Shown here: in pieces, positions 1 through 10,809 of the stretch
Layout of the letters: every line of letters begins with the position of its first letter
Position numbering within the stretch: the first letter of the stretch is position 1
NCBI RefSeq assembly: GCF_901001165.1
Contig: NC_042974.1
Coordinates: 31,785,287-31,849,286 of the forward strand
Origin: Salmo trutta
Lineage: Eukaryota; Chordata; Actinopteri; Salmoniformes; Salmonidae
Reading direction: 5' to 3'
DNA: 64,000 nucleotides
The notes under the pieces: generated by a model
Seen by the model: the letters and a program-made list of their open reading frames with translations, nothing else
Databases searched by the model: none
Told to the model about the DNA's origin: nothing
Made by a program: the position numbers and the translations under genes

Positions 1-190
1 GGCAAGTGTGATAATGCCGGGCGCGCAAGTTTGCGCACTGCTCTATGGATGTATAACGGTCTCATGTTGTGTAGCCTTTGTAGGCATGTTTCCAAATAAA
101 AAAAACAATGGACTAATCATTCGTTATAAAAGCTGTAGCCTATAGGGTTACCTCTGCAAACTCCTTGAAAATAATGAAGGTAGGTGGTTC

Positions 191-491
191 CAGTGGCGGT
201 TCTAGACCATTTCAACTGGGAGGGCCAAGCTGGGGCCAGTTGTACTGTTAGAGGGGCCAGTTACATTAGACGTTATTGTTGTCATATCGTTTTCTTCACT
301 GCATTGTAGGCATTAGCAGGCAAAAGACCATGTTTATAATCATTAGTGTTCCTTGTTGCCACTGTCTAATAACATGTAAAAAAAGAGTGATAGCAACAAT
401 TAGTTATGTAAACATTATTTCGGGGGCCACAAGGGGGTCCAAAATTGTTGTCACAGGGGCACTGCCACCCCCCCCCCCAGAACCGCCCCTG
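191..491. mobile_element. hAT-type MITE with perfect 8-bp target duplication
   Basis: A 301-bp non-autonomous element. It begins CAGTGGCGGTTCT and ends AGAACCGCCCCTG, so its ends are near-perfect inverted repeats. The 8-bp sequence GGTGGTTC lies directly before it (183-190) and directly after it (492-499), which is the target duplication length typical of hAT transposases. It has no coding capacity; a 106-residue open frame across it is chance. A C-rich run near 470-479 lies just inside the right end. The boundaries are seen directly; the hAT assignment rests on the duplication length and the CAG...CTG ends. Confidence 0.8.
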
Positions 492-818
492 GGTGGTTCG
501 AAGGTAGCAAGTAGCCTATATCATAATCCAACACAAAGATCCACTTGTTGCTTTTATGCTTTTCCTATTACAGATGGAGCTGCTGAGGATATTTAAACAC
601 AACCACAAAAGTACATTTTAGAAGGCCTATGATTTGTTTCAAAATCACAGTAAATCATCAGTAAAATACATCACCATCACACGCACACACATGCTCCCCC
701 TCAATACAATATTGCGTGCTCAACATTTGTTATCAGAAATCCTATATGATAAATTATATATCACCTCTGTGCTTTCTCCTATTTGTGTGTGTGTGTCTGT
801 GTGTGTGTGTGTATCCAG
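492..818 (+). other. intronic DNA upstream of the CCDC85 exon, ending in a (TG)n tract and the 3' splice site
   Basis: I see no gene or repeat family in 500-780. Positions 785-812 are a (TG)n tract with one interruption (tctg near 796). It is followed by ATCCAG, whose AG at 817-818 is the splice acceptor. The TG tract therefore stands where a polypyrimidine tract would normally be, about 6 bases from the acceptor. Confidence 0.7.
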
Positions 819-1842
819 GATGTGAACCAGAAGCTGCAGGAGGATAACCAGGAGCTGCGGGACCTGTGCTGTTTCCTTGATGACGACCGTCAGAAGGGCA
901 AGCGTGTGTCCCGGGAGTGGCAGCGTCTGGGCCGCTACAGCGCCGGCCTCATGAGGAAAGAGGTGGCTCTCTACCTGCAGAAACTCAAGGAGTTGGAGCA
1001 GCGCCAGGGAGAAGTGGTCAGAGAGAACCTGGATCTCAAAGAGCTGTGTATCCTACTGGACGAGGAGAGAGGGGGAGGAGCAGGGCAAAGTGCAGGGTGT
1101 AGAAGCTCCATCGACAGCCAGAGTAGTCTGTCTCAAACAGGGGGGGCTACACTGGGCTTGCTCCGAGACGTGGGGGATGGGAGCAGCACCTCGAGTGCGG
1201 GAAGCACGGACAGCCCTGACCACCCCCACCGTAAGCCCCCTCACCAGGGCTCCGGCCTGGGCTCCAACCCTGGCTCCAACCATGACAAACCAGAGGGCCT
1301 GGGCCCCGAATCTACAGGCCGCCGCCATAGCTCCACCCCGGACTACCACACCTTCCCCCAGGCCTGCAGGCCCCGCGGGGGGTCCCTCACCAGCCCTGAT
1401 CCCAGGGGCCTCCGGGGGCCCTGCAGCCCAGAGAAACACGGCATATTCCCTACCCGACTGGCGGCTGAGGCCCACTCCAAACCCAGCAGTGCTGGCATGC
1501 TGGCACAGAAACCACTTTTGGGGTCTGGGCCAAACCAAGTTTCGGGCCAGTCAAGTCCTGACCTCTCACAGAGACACAGGGTTAATGCGGTCGGGGTTGG
1601 GGCTGGATGTTGGACCCCTGAGCCCAAACCGGCACTGACGGGGACGCCAGAGCACCTGAGGAAGGGTCGGGTGATTGTGGGGAGCCCTGAAGTGTTAAGA
1701 CACCACAACCACAGCCCCAGTTCAGAGCACTGGAAGGGGAGGTACGGCAGCAGCCCCCCAGCAGGCAGGGGGTGGGGACAGATGAGGACCACTGGAGATG
1801 AGTTGTCCCCTCACCACAGCAGCATCTACAACGGCATGAACG
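819..1842 (+). CDS. ccdc85a: internal exon of a CCDC85 family coiled-coil protein (best fit CCDC85A, exon 2)
   Basis: CCDC85 proteins are delta-interacting protein A-like coiled-coil adaptors found at cell-cell junctions and in the nucleus. The frame is open for the whole exon (341 codons). It runs from an AG acceptor at 817-818 (phase 0) to a GTGAGT donor at 1843-1848 (phase 1). The first ~85 residues form the conserved family core: a heptad-rich coiled coil with blocks NQELRDLCCFLDDD, REWQRLGRYSAG, KEVALYLQKLKELE and LKELCILLDEE. The remainder is low-complexity and rich in Ser, Pro and Gly (for example STDSPDHPH), as expected of the disordered middle of CCDC85A. The exon closes with SPHHSSIYNGMN. 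The open frame continues 5' into TG repeat and 3' past the donor, but those parts are intronic. The paralogue (A rather than C) is inferred from the basic KGKRVSREWQRLGRY block. Exon 1 and exon 3 are not in the window. Confidence 0.85.
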
Positions 1843-2106
1843 GTGAGTTTTTATCCAGAATAGTAATAATGCTTTATTTAATTATTTATAAGGGACAATA
1901 TGTAGCTGAGGTGGTTCAAGGAACTATGCTTGTGTGATGGGTCTGAGACATTAACCCCATCTGAGACATAATACTCATGCCTAGGCTTTAGCTCAGTGGG
2001 CTTACACAGTCTTTTGGTGTGCAGGCTATGTGGGTTAGCACACCCTGTAGCCCTCTAGGACTAGGGTTGGTGACCACTGTATATGGCTAGGTCAACCGTA
2101 TAAATC
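1843..2106 (+). other. start of the downstream intron
   Basis: It starts with the consensus donor GTGAGT at 1843-1848. No coding potential or RNA gene is visible. A short tRNA-like stretch near 1988 (GCTCAGTGGGCTTA) does not fold into a tRNA. Confidence 0.6.
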
Positions 2107-2360
2107 AAATATAATTTTATTTGTCACATGCACTGAATACAAAAGGTATAGACTTTACCGTGAAATGCTTACTTACGAGCCCTTCCCAATGATGCAGAGT
2201 AAAAAATAATGCAAAATATTAACAGAAGAGGAATAAAATACACAAGAATTAAGCTATATACAGGGAGTAGCAGTACCAATACCAAATCACTGTGCAGTGG
2301 TACAAGGTACTTGAGGTAGATATGTACATAAAGACAGGGGTAAATTGACTAGGCATGTGT
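2107..2360 (-). mobile_element. 3' tail of a Rex1-type LINE (5'-truncated copy)
   Basis: It reads AATTTTATTTGTCACATGC on the plus strand, followed by a stretch matching the left end of the better preserved LINE tail at 45313 (both share GACTTACCGTGAAATG-like and CTTACTTAC blocks). It is therefore the antisense of a LINE 3' end. No reverse-transcriptase motif is present, so this is a short 5'-truncated insertion. The family name follows the copy at 45313-52684. Confidence 0.6.
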
Positions 2361-2439
2361 AACAAAACTGTCCTTGCAATTTTTGTCTAGTAGCCAATGG
2401 GTAGGTTAGGCTATGGCAGGTTCAGTCACCGTGGTATCT

Positions 2440-2560
2440 AAGCTTGGGCAATATACAGTTTATACTATATACCGGGGTATTTCGAAATACCGATGGTATG
2501 ATTTTTTATATCGTAAAAAAAAAAAACTAGCGGGGGCTGCGTGGGTGCGTGCTACGCCAC
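2440..2560. repeat. left part of an unclassified old element split by a Tc1 copy
   Basis: It contains palindromic 'tatactatataccggggtatttcg'-like sequence, i.e. ATACCGGGGTAT. A related piece (GGTAATACTGTATACC, 3764-3779) lies on the far side of the Tc1 copy at 2688-3713. The two flanks probably belong to one older non-autonomous element into which the Tc1 jumped. Family unknown. Confidence 0.35.
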
Positions 2561-2687
2561 TGCTTATAACTTTAAGTTAAGTTTAACTATAAGAAATCTC
2601 AAATCTGTCAATTAAATTATATCCAGCTCAGGGCTCCAGCTATGCATTTGGTTTGCTAACTTGCTAGCTAAGTGGCTAAATTTCAAG

Positions 2688-3440
2688 ATCAAGCTTGGTT
2701 CCATTCAGCCACAAGAACATTAGTGAGTTCGGGCACTGATGTTGGCCCATTAGGCCTGGCTTGCAGTCGGCGTTCCAATTCATCCCAAAGGTGTTCAATT
2801 GGGTTGAGGTCAAGGCTCTGTGCAGGCCATTTCTGTATGGACCTCGCTTTGTGCACGGGGACATTGTCATGCTACAATAGGAAAGGACCTTCCCCAAACT
2901 ATTGCAACACAAAGTTGGAAGCAGAGAATCGTCTAGAATGTCATTGTATGCTGTAGCGTTAAGATTTCCCTTCACTAGAACTAAGGGGCCTAGCCCGAAC
3001 CATGAAAAACAGCCCCAGAACATTATTCCTCCTCCACCAAACTTTGGCACAACGGTTGGCACTATGCATTCAGGCAGGTAGTGTTCTCCTGGCATCCGCC
3101 AAACCCAGATTCATCCGTCGGACTGGCAAATGATGAAGCGTGATTCATCGCTCCAGAGAATGCGGTTACACTGCACCAGAGTCCAATGGCGGCAAGCTTT
3201 ACACGACTCCAGCCGACGCTTAGCATTGCGCATTGTGATCTTAGGCTTGTGTGCGGCTGCTCGGCCATGGAAACCCATTTCATGAAGCTCCCAGTGAACA
3301 TTTATTGTGCTGATGTTGCTTCCAGAGGCAGTTTGGAACTTGGTAGTGTGTGTTGCAACAGAGGACAGACAATCTTTACGTGCTACGCTTTTAAGCACTC
3401 GGCGGTCTCATGGCTGAGCTGTTGTTGCTCCTTGACGTTT
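2688..3440 (-). pseudogene. Tc1 transposase, frameshifted and C-terminally truncated
   Basis: DDE-type Tc1 transposase fragments lie in two minus-strand frames, 3398-3111 and 3095-2676. The upstream piece carries LHEMGFHGRAAAHKP (end of the DNA-binding region) and the catalytic WSDESRF. The downstream piece carries the GGGGIMFWGCF and GNLNATAYNDILDD blocks. The second aspartate block (HDNAP in the sister copy) is altered and the third acidic block (EHLWDE) is frameshifted. The reading frame shifts near 3100, so the protein is non-functional. Confidence 0.75.
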
Positions 3441-3713
3441 CCACGTCACAATAACAGCACTTACAGTTGACCGGGCAGCTCTAACAGGGCAGAAATTTGA
3501 CAGACTGACTTGTTGGAAAGGTGGCATCCTATGACGGTGCCACTTTGAAAGTCACTGAGCTCTTCAGTAAGGCCATTCTACTGCCAATGTTTGTCTATGG
3601 AGATTACATAGCTTTGTCCTCGATTTTATACACCTATCAGCAAGGGGTGTGTCTAAAATTGCTGAATCTCCGAATTTGAAGGGGTGTCCACATACTTTTG
3701 TATATATAGTGTA
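2688..3713 (-). mobile_element. Tc1-like transposon, truncated at its transposase 3' end
   Basis: The element is read on the minus strand. Its 5' terminus is at 3713 (TACACTATATATAC on the minus strand), the same end as the copy at 62271. The left side stops abruptly near 2688, inside the codons corresponding to the last part of the transposase, so the 3' TIR is missing. The break is visible by comparison with 62271-63364: the two agree up to the GAATGGAA codons and then diverge. It is an inverted relative of the 62271 copy, 59 kb away. Confidence 0.8.
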
Positions 3714-4384
3714 GTTTGTACTTTAAAAAAATATGTATTAGTGACCCTTGTGTGCACTTTCGGTAATACTGTATACCCTGGTATGATACAGAAACAATAT
3801 GATGGTTTCAAAATCTGTGGACTGCACAACGCTGGTGGTATCACCAATGTGGTTCAGCAGTAGTTACGGTGTTAGCAAATCAGCAGTGATGTCACTACTC
3901 TGTGGGATTCTCTCTCTGTGGAGTTGTGGTGGTGTTTGTGCGTGCATGTGTGTGTGTGAGTGATTGGGGGAGGGCATATGATGTAACACTCCCCAGGGTG
4001 TCTGAAGTCAACACAGGTAACACAGCGTTCAGGGCTGTGATTCAGCCAACACACACGCACACAACCTGCAGTTGTGCCACTAAGCACAGCAGGGTCCTGC
4101 CTCCTTGGTTCATTATTATCAGCATATTTTTGTTATTTTTACCCACAGTTCCAGGGGCATTTGTCTGTGTGTGTGTCTAAGAGTTCAGGGAGTTATTTTG
4201 CGGGACTGTGTGTCCTGGATAAACACACACAGAGAGAGAGAGAGAGGGAGTAGGGCTGTCCACTTAGTTAAATAAGAGGCTTTTATTTTACATTTAAATA
4301 ACATTAAATCAAACAGATTTTTATAATAACCTAGACAAATGTTCCTCTTTTCATAGTAAAAGCCTAATCTATACATACACATAC

Positions 4385-5488
4385 TGTGAGGATCGACGCT
4401 GGAGACGAGAAGCACGTACACGGAGTGAACATTTAATGAAACAGGGACATGAAACATGAACAGTGTTGGACAGGGGAAAATAACAACATCAATGCTGACA
4501 CAGGGAACAAACTGAGGAGCAGACAGATATAGAGGGGGTAATCAACAAAGTAATGGAGTCCAGGTGAGTCCAATATTGCGCAGCTGTGCGTAATGATGGT
4601 GACATAATGAAGGGCAGCCTGGCACCCACGAATGCCAGAGAGGGGGAGCGTAATGAAGGGCAGCCTGGCACCCACGAATGCCAGAGAGGGGGAGCGGGTG
4701 CAGGCGTGACAGTACACCCCCCTCTGGGGGCGCCACCCGGCATCCCACCTGGACAAGCCTGACGGGCCGGCCGAGGCATTGGCACTGGACAAGCTGGCTG
4801 AGGCGTAGAAGCCCGACGAGCCAGCTGAGGCATGGGAGCCCGATGAGCGGGCTGAGGCATGGGAGCCTGACGAACCGACTGAGGCGTGGGAGCCTGGCGA
4901 ACCGGCTGGGGCGTGGGAGCCTGCTGACCGGCTGGGGTGTGGGAGCCTGACGAACCAGGTGAGGCGTGGGAACTGACGAACCGGTTGAGGCGTGGGAGCC
5001 TGATGGGCCGGCTGAAGCATGATGTGGGGTGGGCGTCTGTCGAGCCAACCGGGGCAAAAAGACCTCTCGAGCCAGCTAGGGCGTGGAATCCCGACGAGCT
5101 AGCTGAGGCACCCCCGGTTCCATCGGCGATGGCACCCAGACGCAACCTCACCAACCAAAACAAAAAACAAAAACTCCCTGATGCTTCCTTTAGTAGTGTC
5201 AGCATTCTGTGAGGATAGACGCTGGAGATGAGAAGCAGGTACAGGGAGTGAACATTTGATGAAACAAGGACATGAAACAGAACAGGAACAGCGTCTGGAC
5301 AGGGGAAAAATAATGACATCAATGCTGACCCAGGGAACAAACTGTGGAGCAGACAGATATGAAGGGGGTAATCAACAAAGTAATGGAGTCCAGGTGAGTC
5401 CAATATTGCGCAGCTGTGCGTAAAGATGGTGACAGGTGTGCGTAATGAAAGGCAGCCTGGCGCCCGAGAGGGGGAGCGGGAGCAGGCA
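4385..5488. mobile_element. short LTR-type element: LTR, 500-bp internal minisatellite region, LTR
   Basis: Two direct repeats bound a short interior. The left repeat is ~4385-4709 (starts TGTGAGGATCG, ends GGCGTGACA). The right repeat is ~5210-5488 (starts TGTGAGGATAG). They share the block TAATCAACAAAGTAATGG and most of their length. The left copy contains an internal tandem duplication of about 45 bp (4608-4695, TAATGAAGGGCAGCC...). There is no gag-pol inside, so this looks like a non-autonomous, TRIM-like retrotransposon. The right end is altered compared with the left (GGCACTATAC instead of GGCGTGACAG), so its exact edge and target duplication are uncertain. Confidence 0.6.
4770..5010. 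repeat. 27-bp minisatellite inside the short LTR element
   Basis: About nine degenerate copies of a unit such as TGAGGCATGGGAGCC followed by a variable CGA-rich part. The period of 27 is divisible by 3, so all frames stay open and give long antisense open frames with Ser-His-Ala or Pro-rich repeats. Those frames follow from the period and are not evidence of a gene. Confidence 0.75.
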
Positions 5489-5774
5489 CTATACATGTTT
5501 TGGGGATAAATTATGTGAGTGTGTCTTTCCTTTTAAGAATGAATGTGCACATGTTTAAATGTGCGTGAGACAGAGAGAGAAAGCGACAGAGAGAGAGAGA
5601 GTGAGTGAGTGTGTGTGCGTGCAGCTCTAAATTGGTAAAGATTACTGTAGAGTGCTGAGTGGATGCTGTTTGAGTCCTGGAGGTGAGCAGTTTGCCTGAC
5701 ACTGCGCTTATCACCGCAGAACTACACTCTCATTTACACACTACTGTCTACTCGGTAGGAAAGACACTACAATA
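5489..5774. other. intronic DNA, AG-rich microsatellite
   Basis: Holds an impure (GA)n/(GT)n tract at 5568-5620. No gene is seen. Confidence 0.6.
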
Positions 5775-5889
5775 TATACTGAACAAAAATATAAACGCAA
5801 CATGCAATAATTTCAAAGATTTTACTGAGTTACAGTTCATATAAGGAAATCAGTCAATTTAAATAAATTCAGTAGGCCCTAATCTATGG

Positions 5890-6897
5890 CAGTGGTGGAA
5901 AAGTACCCAACTGTCATACTTGAGTAAAAGTAAAGAACCTTCACAGAAAATGACTCAAGTAAAAGTGAAAGTCACCAAGTAAAATACTAATTGAGTAAAA
6001 ATCTAAATGTATTTGGTTTTAAATATACTTAAGTATAAAAAGTCAATTGAATTGCAAAAATATACTTAAGTATCAAAAGTAAAAGTATAAATCATTTCAA
6101 ATTCCTTATATTATTAATCAAACCAGATGGCACCATTTTCTTGTTTTTTATTTTATTTACGGATAGCCAGGGGCACCTACCAACACTCAGACATCATTTA
6201 CAAATAAAGAATTTGTGTTTAGTGAGTCCGCCAGTAGGGATGACCAGGGGATGTTCTCTTGATAAGCGTGTCAGAAGGTGGGTGTAGCTGGTGCATGAAG
6301 TCAGGCGCAGGAGAGCAAAATGAGTGAGCAACGTACTTTACTCAATATAAAGGCACAAGGTAACAATACACTTGACCAACAATAAACGGTAATCAATTAC
6401 ACATGGGTGAAAACAGCACCCGTCGAAATACCAGCCATAACGTACCGAATGAACATAGAAACAATCATGCACAAAAAACTTGGGGGAAACAGAGGGTTAA
6501 ATCCATGAACATGTAATTGGGGAATGAAACCAGGTGTGTAGAAAACAAAGACAAAACAAATGGAAAATGAAAGGTGGATCGGTGATGGCTAGAAGACCGG
6601 TGACGTCGACCGCCGAACCCTGCCCGAACAAGGAGAGGGACCGACTTCGGCGGACGTCGTGACAAAGCGTGTGAATTGGACCCTTTTCCTTTTCTGCTAA
6701 GCATTCAGAATGTAACGAGTACTTTTGGGTGTCAGGGAAAATGTATAGAGTAAAAAGTACATTATTTTCTTTAGGAATGTAGTGAAGTAAAAATACAAGT
6801 TGTCAAAAATATAAATAGTAAAGTAAAGTACAGATATCCCCAAAAACTACTTATGTAGAACTTTAAAGTATTTTTACTTAAGTACTTTACACCACTG
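5890..6897. mobile_element. non-autonomous hAT element with 8-bp target duplication
   Basis: It begins CAGTGGTGGAAAAGTA and ends AAGTACTTTACACCACTG, forming imperfect terminal inverted repeats. The target duplication ATCTATGG occurs at 5882-5889 and 6898-6905. The interior is full of AAGTAAAAGTA-type motifs and contains no transposase. A solo LTR (6269-6664) is nested within it. Without the LTR it is about 610 bp. Confidence 0.85.
6269..6664. mobile_element. solo LTR (Ty3/gypsy-like) nested in the hAT element
   Basis: A 396-bp unit begins TGTCAGAAGG and ends GTCGTGACA, with a 5-bp duplication AAGCG at 6264-6268 and 6665-6669. TG...CA ends plus a 5-bp duplication without an internal region are what remains after LTR-LTR recombination. 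It is related in sequence to the LTR at 58816-59198 (shared GAAGTCAGGCGCAGGAG, GAAACAGAGGGTTAAAT, GATGGCTAGAAGACC). The gypsy assignment is inference. Confidence 0.8.
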
Positions 6898-7058
6898 ATC
6901 TATGGATTTCACATGACTGGGCAGGAATTGTGTACACATCATTGTGACATGAGCCGTGCATTATCATGCTAAAACATGAGGTGATGGCGGCAGATGAATG
7001 GCATGACAATGGGCCTCAGGATCTCGTCACGGTATCTCTGTGCCTTCAAATTGCCAAC

Positions 7059-7865
7059 AAAGACCGTTGAAGCGCGAGGCTCAACTTCTCCGCTGTTTTG
7101 GTGCCCTGGCTACCATGCTGTAACAGTGTGACCGCGAAACCGTGCACATGAGCAGATACTGTGTGTGACCGTGTGAGAGCGAAGTGGTGCATCTCACTCA
7201 TCTCAATATCTCCGGTGCTGCTCATGGCAATGCCATTTCACTAAGCCTAACATTAAGATCCATTTTTTTATGAGAGGATTGATCATTTAGAGGCATATTG
7301 AACAGGGATTAGAGTGTAATTGAGAAGTTTATTATAAGGCTTTGAAGGCACATCACTGTCAGAACAGGGTGTACAGTAAAGTATGAAGAGCTTGCATTGT
7401 GTTCATATTTCTTTCTCTCTCTCATCCTTCGCTCTTTCTCTTTTTCTGTCATCCTCTCACTCTCTGCTCCCTCCCTCCCTGCTGTGGAAGCTGAGTTTAT
7501 TGGGAAATTAATGTCTGGTGCTCACTCACCCCTCTGACACCATGAGCAAACAAATGGGAGAACAGTCTTCAGGAGCTGCCACCGCTTAACACTGCTCTCT
7601 ATATCCTCCTGCCTCTCTGTTTTTATTCCCATTCTTCTTCCATCCTTCATCCTCTCACCCCATAGTCTCAAATCACCCTACCTCACTCTCTTCCTCCCAG
7701 CGGTTTCTTCTTTCTCCCCCTCTGCCTCCCCTCTTTCTGTCTCCAGCCCTCTCTTAATGTTACAGAAGTGATTGGGCTCTCACATACTGTGTGTGGTCTG
7801 GTCTGTTGGTCTCAGGCACATAGAGGCACCAGTTAGCCTGGCTGGTGTTCTGCCATTGTTCATTT
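7059..7865. other. intronic DNA with pyrimidine-rich stretches
   Basis: No gene or recognised element. Positions 7408-7490 and 7590-7745 are CT-rich (ctctctc, ctccctccc runs). Confidence 0.6.
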
Positions 7866-8043
7866 TGTAAAAATCTTTATTTAACTAGGCAAGTCAGTTA
7901 AGAACAAATTCTTATTTTCAATGACGGCGTAGGAACAGTGCCTTGTTCAGGGGCAGAATGACAGATTTTTACCTTGTCAGCTCGGGGATTCAATTTTGCA
8001 ACCTTTTGGTTACTAGTCCAACGTTCTAACCACTAGGTTACAC
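7866..8043 (-). mobile_element. tRNA-derived SINE (SlmI/HpaI-type), minus strand
   Basis: Read on the minus strand it starts with a tRNA-like head (TAACCTAGTGGTTAGA, A-box region; GGTTGCAAAATTGAATC, B-box region). It then carries the salmonid SINE body (CCCCGAGCTGACAAGG) and ends with CTTGCCTAGTTAAATAAAG. Other copies in this window are at 37371, 52935 and 63669. RNA polymerase III would drive such elements from the internal A/B boxes. The head is diverged, so this copy is old. Confidence 0.85.
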
Positions 8044-8859
8044 CGTATGTGTCGGTGACAATCCAGTTCCCTATGTCTGTGTGCATTGTGTGTGCCTTGT
8101 GTTGTGCTCTATCAAATTGAATTCAATTTTATTGGCATGACTGTTGTCCAATATTGCCATAGTGGTAAATAACATGGTTAATCACAACAAGCAATTAATG
8201 AATGCTTTATCACATTTTTCAAAAGCCTGAAGGCAACATGCTTCCTGTCTGTATGGTTTCCATGGGCTCTAGCCATGTCTGTGTGTCTGTGCTCTCTCTG
8301 GTCTCCCTCTGTCCTGCCTGCTACTCCTCTATTCTTCTACTTAGATTTTTTATCTAAGGTCAGCAATGTCCTCTCTCTTCCAAAGAACCAACTGTACATG
8401 TACATTCAGCATGGCGTTATGTGCCGTAGTCTCTGGCATGGGTAAATCTTCATTATAAAACAGAGCTTTGTCGACAAGAGCCAGCACCTTAACAAATGAT
8501 GGCCGTCAACACTATGGCTGTGCTGTGTTCAATAATTGAGAAGGCCAGCCTTGTGGCAATCAGTAAACATTTCCGAATGGTAAGAGTTTTTTTATGCATT
8601 GTAGTTGCTTTATGGACATCAGCTGGGCCTGTACAGGTCAGACCACCTCCACACACAACTCACTGGGACTGCCTCTGGGGGGCTTTAACCTTTTTTCCAG
8701 TTAGAAAAGTGTTAGCGGGGTCAGGGATGTGTTTGTCTGTGTTTACGTGTGTGTGTGTGTGTGTGTTTGTGTGTAACTGCACAGTGCATACCTCCTGACA
8801 GAGTCCCCTTGAATCTGCCCTCTACCCTAACACACATGCACATATGCACGCACGTAGGT

Positions 8860-8892
<33 letters not shown>

Positions 8893-9556
8893 CACTCTCC
8901 CTAGGGGCAACTAATCCAGTGCTAGGGTGCTCATCTGAGAGGACATGGGCTGTGACCTGGACTACCTTGAATAAGCACCTTCCAAATAATTGCATTGTTT
9001 GGTCTATTACCCATTAGAAATGCATTCATAAGCTATACCGCTGTGATATAAGGCCAAAAAAATAGCAACCCTAACACTGCTCTTGTTTGTGACACTTGTT
9101 TTATAAGCCCAGAATCACTTTCCGCACCCCGCAACAGTCAGCAAGGTTAGTTGGGGATAAAATATGTTCTCTTTCATTCTTTTCCATTCCCATTATATGC
9201 CTATTCTTATTATAAAATATAAAATATATGTGTGTTGTTGACTGTGATAAAGGCAGGGGATCACAGGCAGCGCGAGTTTCAAGTTTGGGGAAGCTAATTT
9301 TCACTATAAAAATGCATTTGCAGACTTACAGTATGTAAGAGCCCACTATTCGTAATGTGATGAGTAGATTGGATAGTCATAATCTAGACTAATAATATAA
9401 CTCAATAATTTTTTGCAAAAAAGACCGTTCAGTGCATGGCTGAGCGCATATAGCGTACAGTAGGCTTAGGCTATATCAGATAGCCTACCTTTCTTCTTTC
9501 TCTGCACAGGAAATATTTTGACATGTTTCATGCAATTCTACTACACTTTATATGGC
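8044..9556. other. intronic DNA with two (TG/CA)n microsatellites
   Basis: Contains a (TG)n tract at 8745-8775 and a (CA)n tract at 8858-8897. Positions 8106-8180 look like the tail of an old LINE (AATTCAATTTTATTGGCATGA). Positions 9277-9318 share a ~40-bp block with 44985-45025 (AGTTTCAAGTTTGGGGAAG), so an older hAT-like relic probably sits here. No gene is seen. Confidence 0.5.
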
Positions 9557-9558
9557 TA

Positions 9559-10807
9559 GAGGTCGACTGATTATGATTTTTCAACGCCGATACCGATATT
9601 TTTTCAATTTGGTTTAAATAATGCAAAAACACAGTGTTGGAGAAGAAAGTGCAATATGTGCTTGCTCAGAATATGAGAACATATGAAAGCTGATGGTTAC
9701 TTTTAACATGAGTCTTCAATATTCCCAGTTAAGAAGTTTTAGGTTGTAGTTATTATAGGAATTATAGGACTATTTCTCTCTATACCATTTGTATTTCATA
9801 TACCTTTGACTATTTGATGTTCTTATAAGCACTATAGTATTGCCAGCCTAATCTCGGGAGTTGATAGGCTTGAAGTCATATACAGCGCAATGCTTGAAGC
9901 ACAGCGAAGAGCTGCTGGCAAACGCAGGAAAGTGCTGTTTGAATGAATGCTTACGAGCCTGCTGCTGCCTACCACCGCTCAGTCAGACTGCTCTATCAAA
10001 TATCAAATCCTAGACTTAATTATAAAATAATAAACACACAGAAATATGAGCCTTAGGTCATTAATATGGTAAAATCCAGAAACTATAATTTCGAAAACAA
10101 AACGTTTATTCTTTCAGTGAAATACGGAACCGTTTCGTATTTTATCGAACGGGTGGCATCCCTAAGTCTAAATATTGTTGTTACATTGCACAACCTTTAA
10201 TGTTATGTCATAATTATGTAAAATTCTGGCAAATTAATTACGGTCTTTGTTAGTAAGAAATGGTCTTCACACAGTTCGCAACGAGCCAGGCGGCCCTGAC
10301 TCTGCATGCACAGAACGCAAGAGAAGTAACACAATTTCCCTAGTTAAAATAAATTAATGTTACCAGGCAATATTAATTAAATATGCAGGTTTAAACAAAT
10401 ATACTTGTGAATTGATTTTAAGAGGCATTGATGTTTATGGTTAGGTACACATTGGTGCAACGACAGTGCTTTTTTCGTGAATGCGCTTGTTAAATCACTC
10501 GTTTGGCGAAGTAGGCTGTGATTCGATGATAAATGAACATGCACTGCATTGATTATATGCAACGCAGGACAAGCTAGATAAACTAGTAATATCATCAACC
10601 ATGTGTAGTTAACTAGTGATTATGTTAAGATTGATTATTTTTAATGCTAGCTAGCAACTTACCTTGGCTTCTTACTGCCACGCAGCCTCCTCGTAGAGCG
10701 CAATTTAATCGGCCATAATCGGTGTCCAGAAATGCCGATTACCGATTGTTATGAAAACTTGAAATCGGTCCTAATTAATCGGCAATGCTGATTAATCAGT
10801 CGACCTC
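9559..10807. mobile_element. TIR element with TA target duplication, non-autonomous
   Basis: The left end GAGGTCGACTGATTA and right end AATCAGTCGACCTC are inverted repeats, each flanked by TA (9557-9558 and 10808-10809). This is what a Tc1/mariner-superfamily enzyme would leave. Sub-terminal stretches repeat the motif CCGATAATCGG-type several times. The interior (9640-10670) holds no transposase. The class is uncertain. Confidence 0.65.
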
Positions 10808-10809
10808 TA

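Larger units (their letters stand above)
5775..7058 (-). mobile_element. Tc1-like transposon, truncated, containing a nested hAT element
   Basis: The left terminus is TATACTGAACAAAAATA, the end of a common salmonid Tc1 family, read antisense. After the nested hAT element (5890-6897) the Tc1 sequence resumes at 6906. The stretch 6955-7056 reads, on the minus strand, as the transposase block containing HDNA-like codons and the RYRDEIL region. Similarity ends near 7058, so the 5' two thirds are absent. Continuity across the nest is shown by the ATCTATGG duplication. The identification of the family is from memory of its ends. Confidence 0.75.

Noticed and set aside
1053..1792. Antisense and alternative-frame open frames of 149-182 codons across the CCDC85 exon
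   Set aside because: GC-rich coding DNA gives open shadow frames. Only the plus-strand frame from 819 matches a known family and the splice sites.
1980..2060. tRNA-like sequence (GCTTTAGCTCAGTGGGC)
   Set aside because: No complete cloverleaf, anticodon arm or B box can be drawn. At best it is a SINE remnant.
4433..5496. Ser/His- or Pro-rich protein of up to 335 codons on the minus strand
   Set aside because: The frames are kept open by the 27-bp period of the minisatellite and run through LTRs and microsatellite-like DNA.
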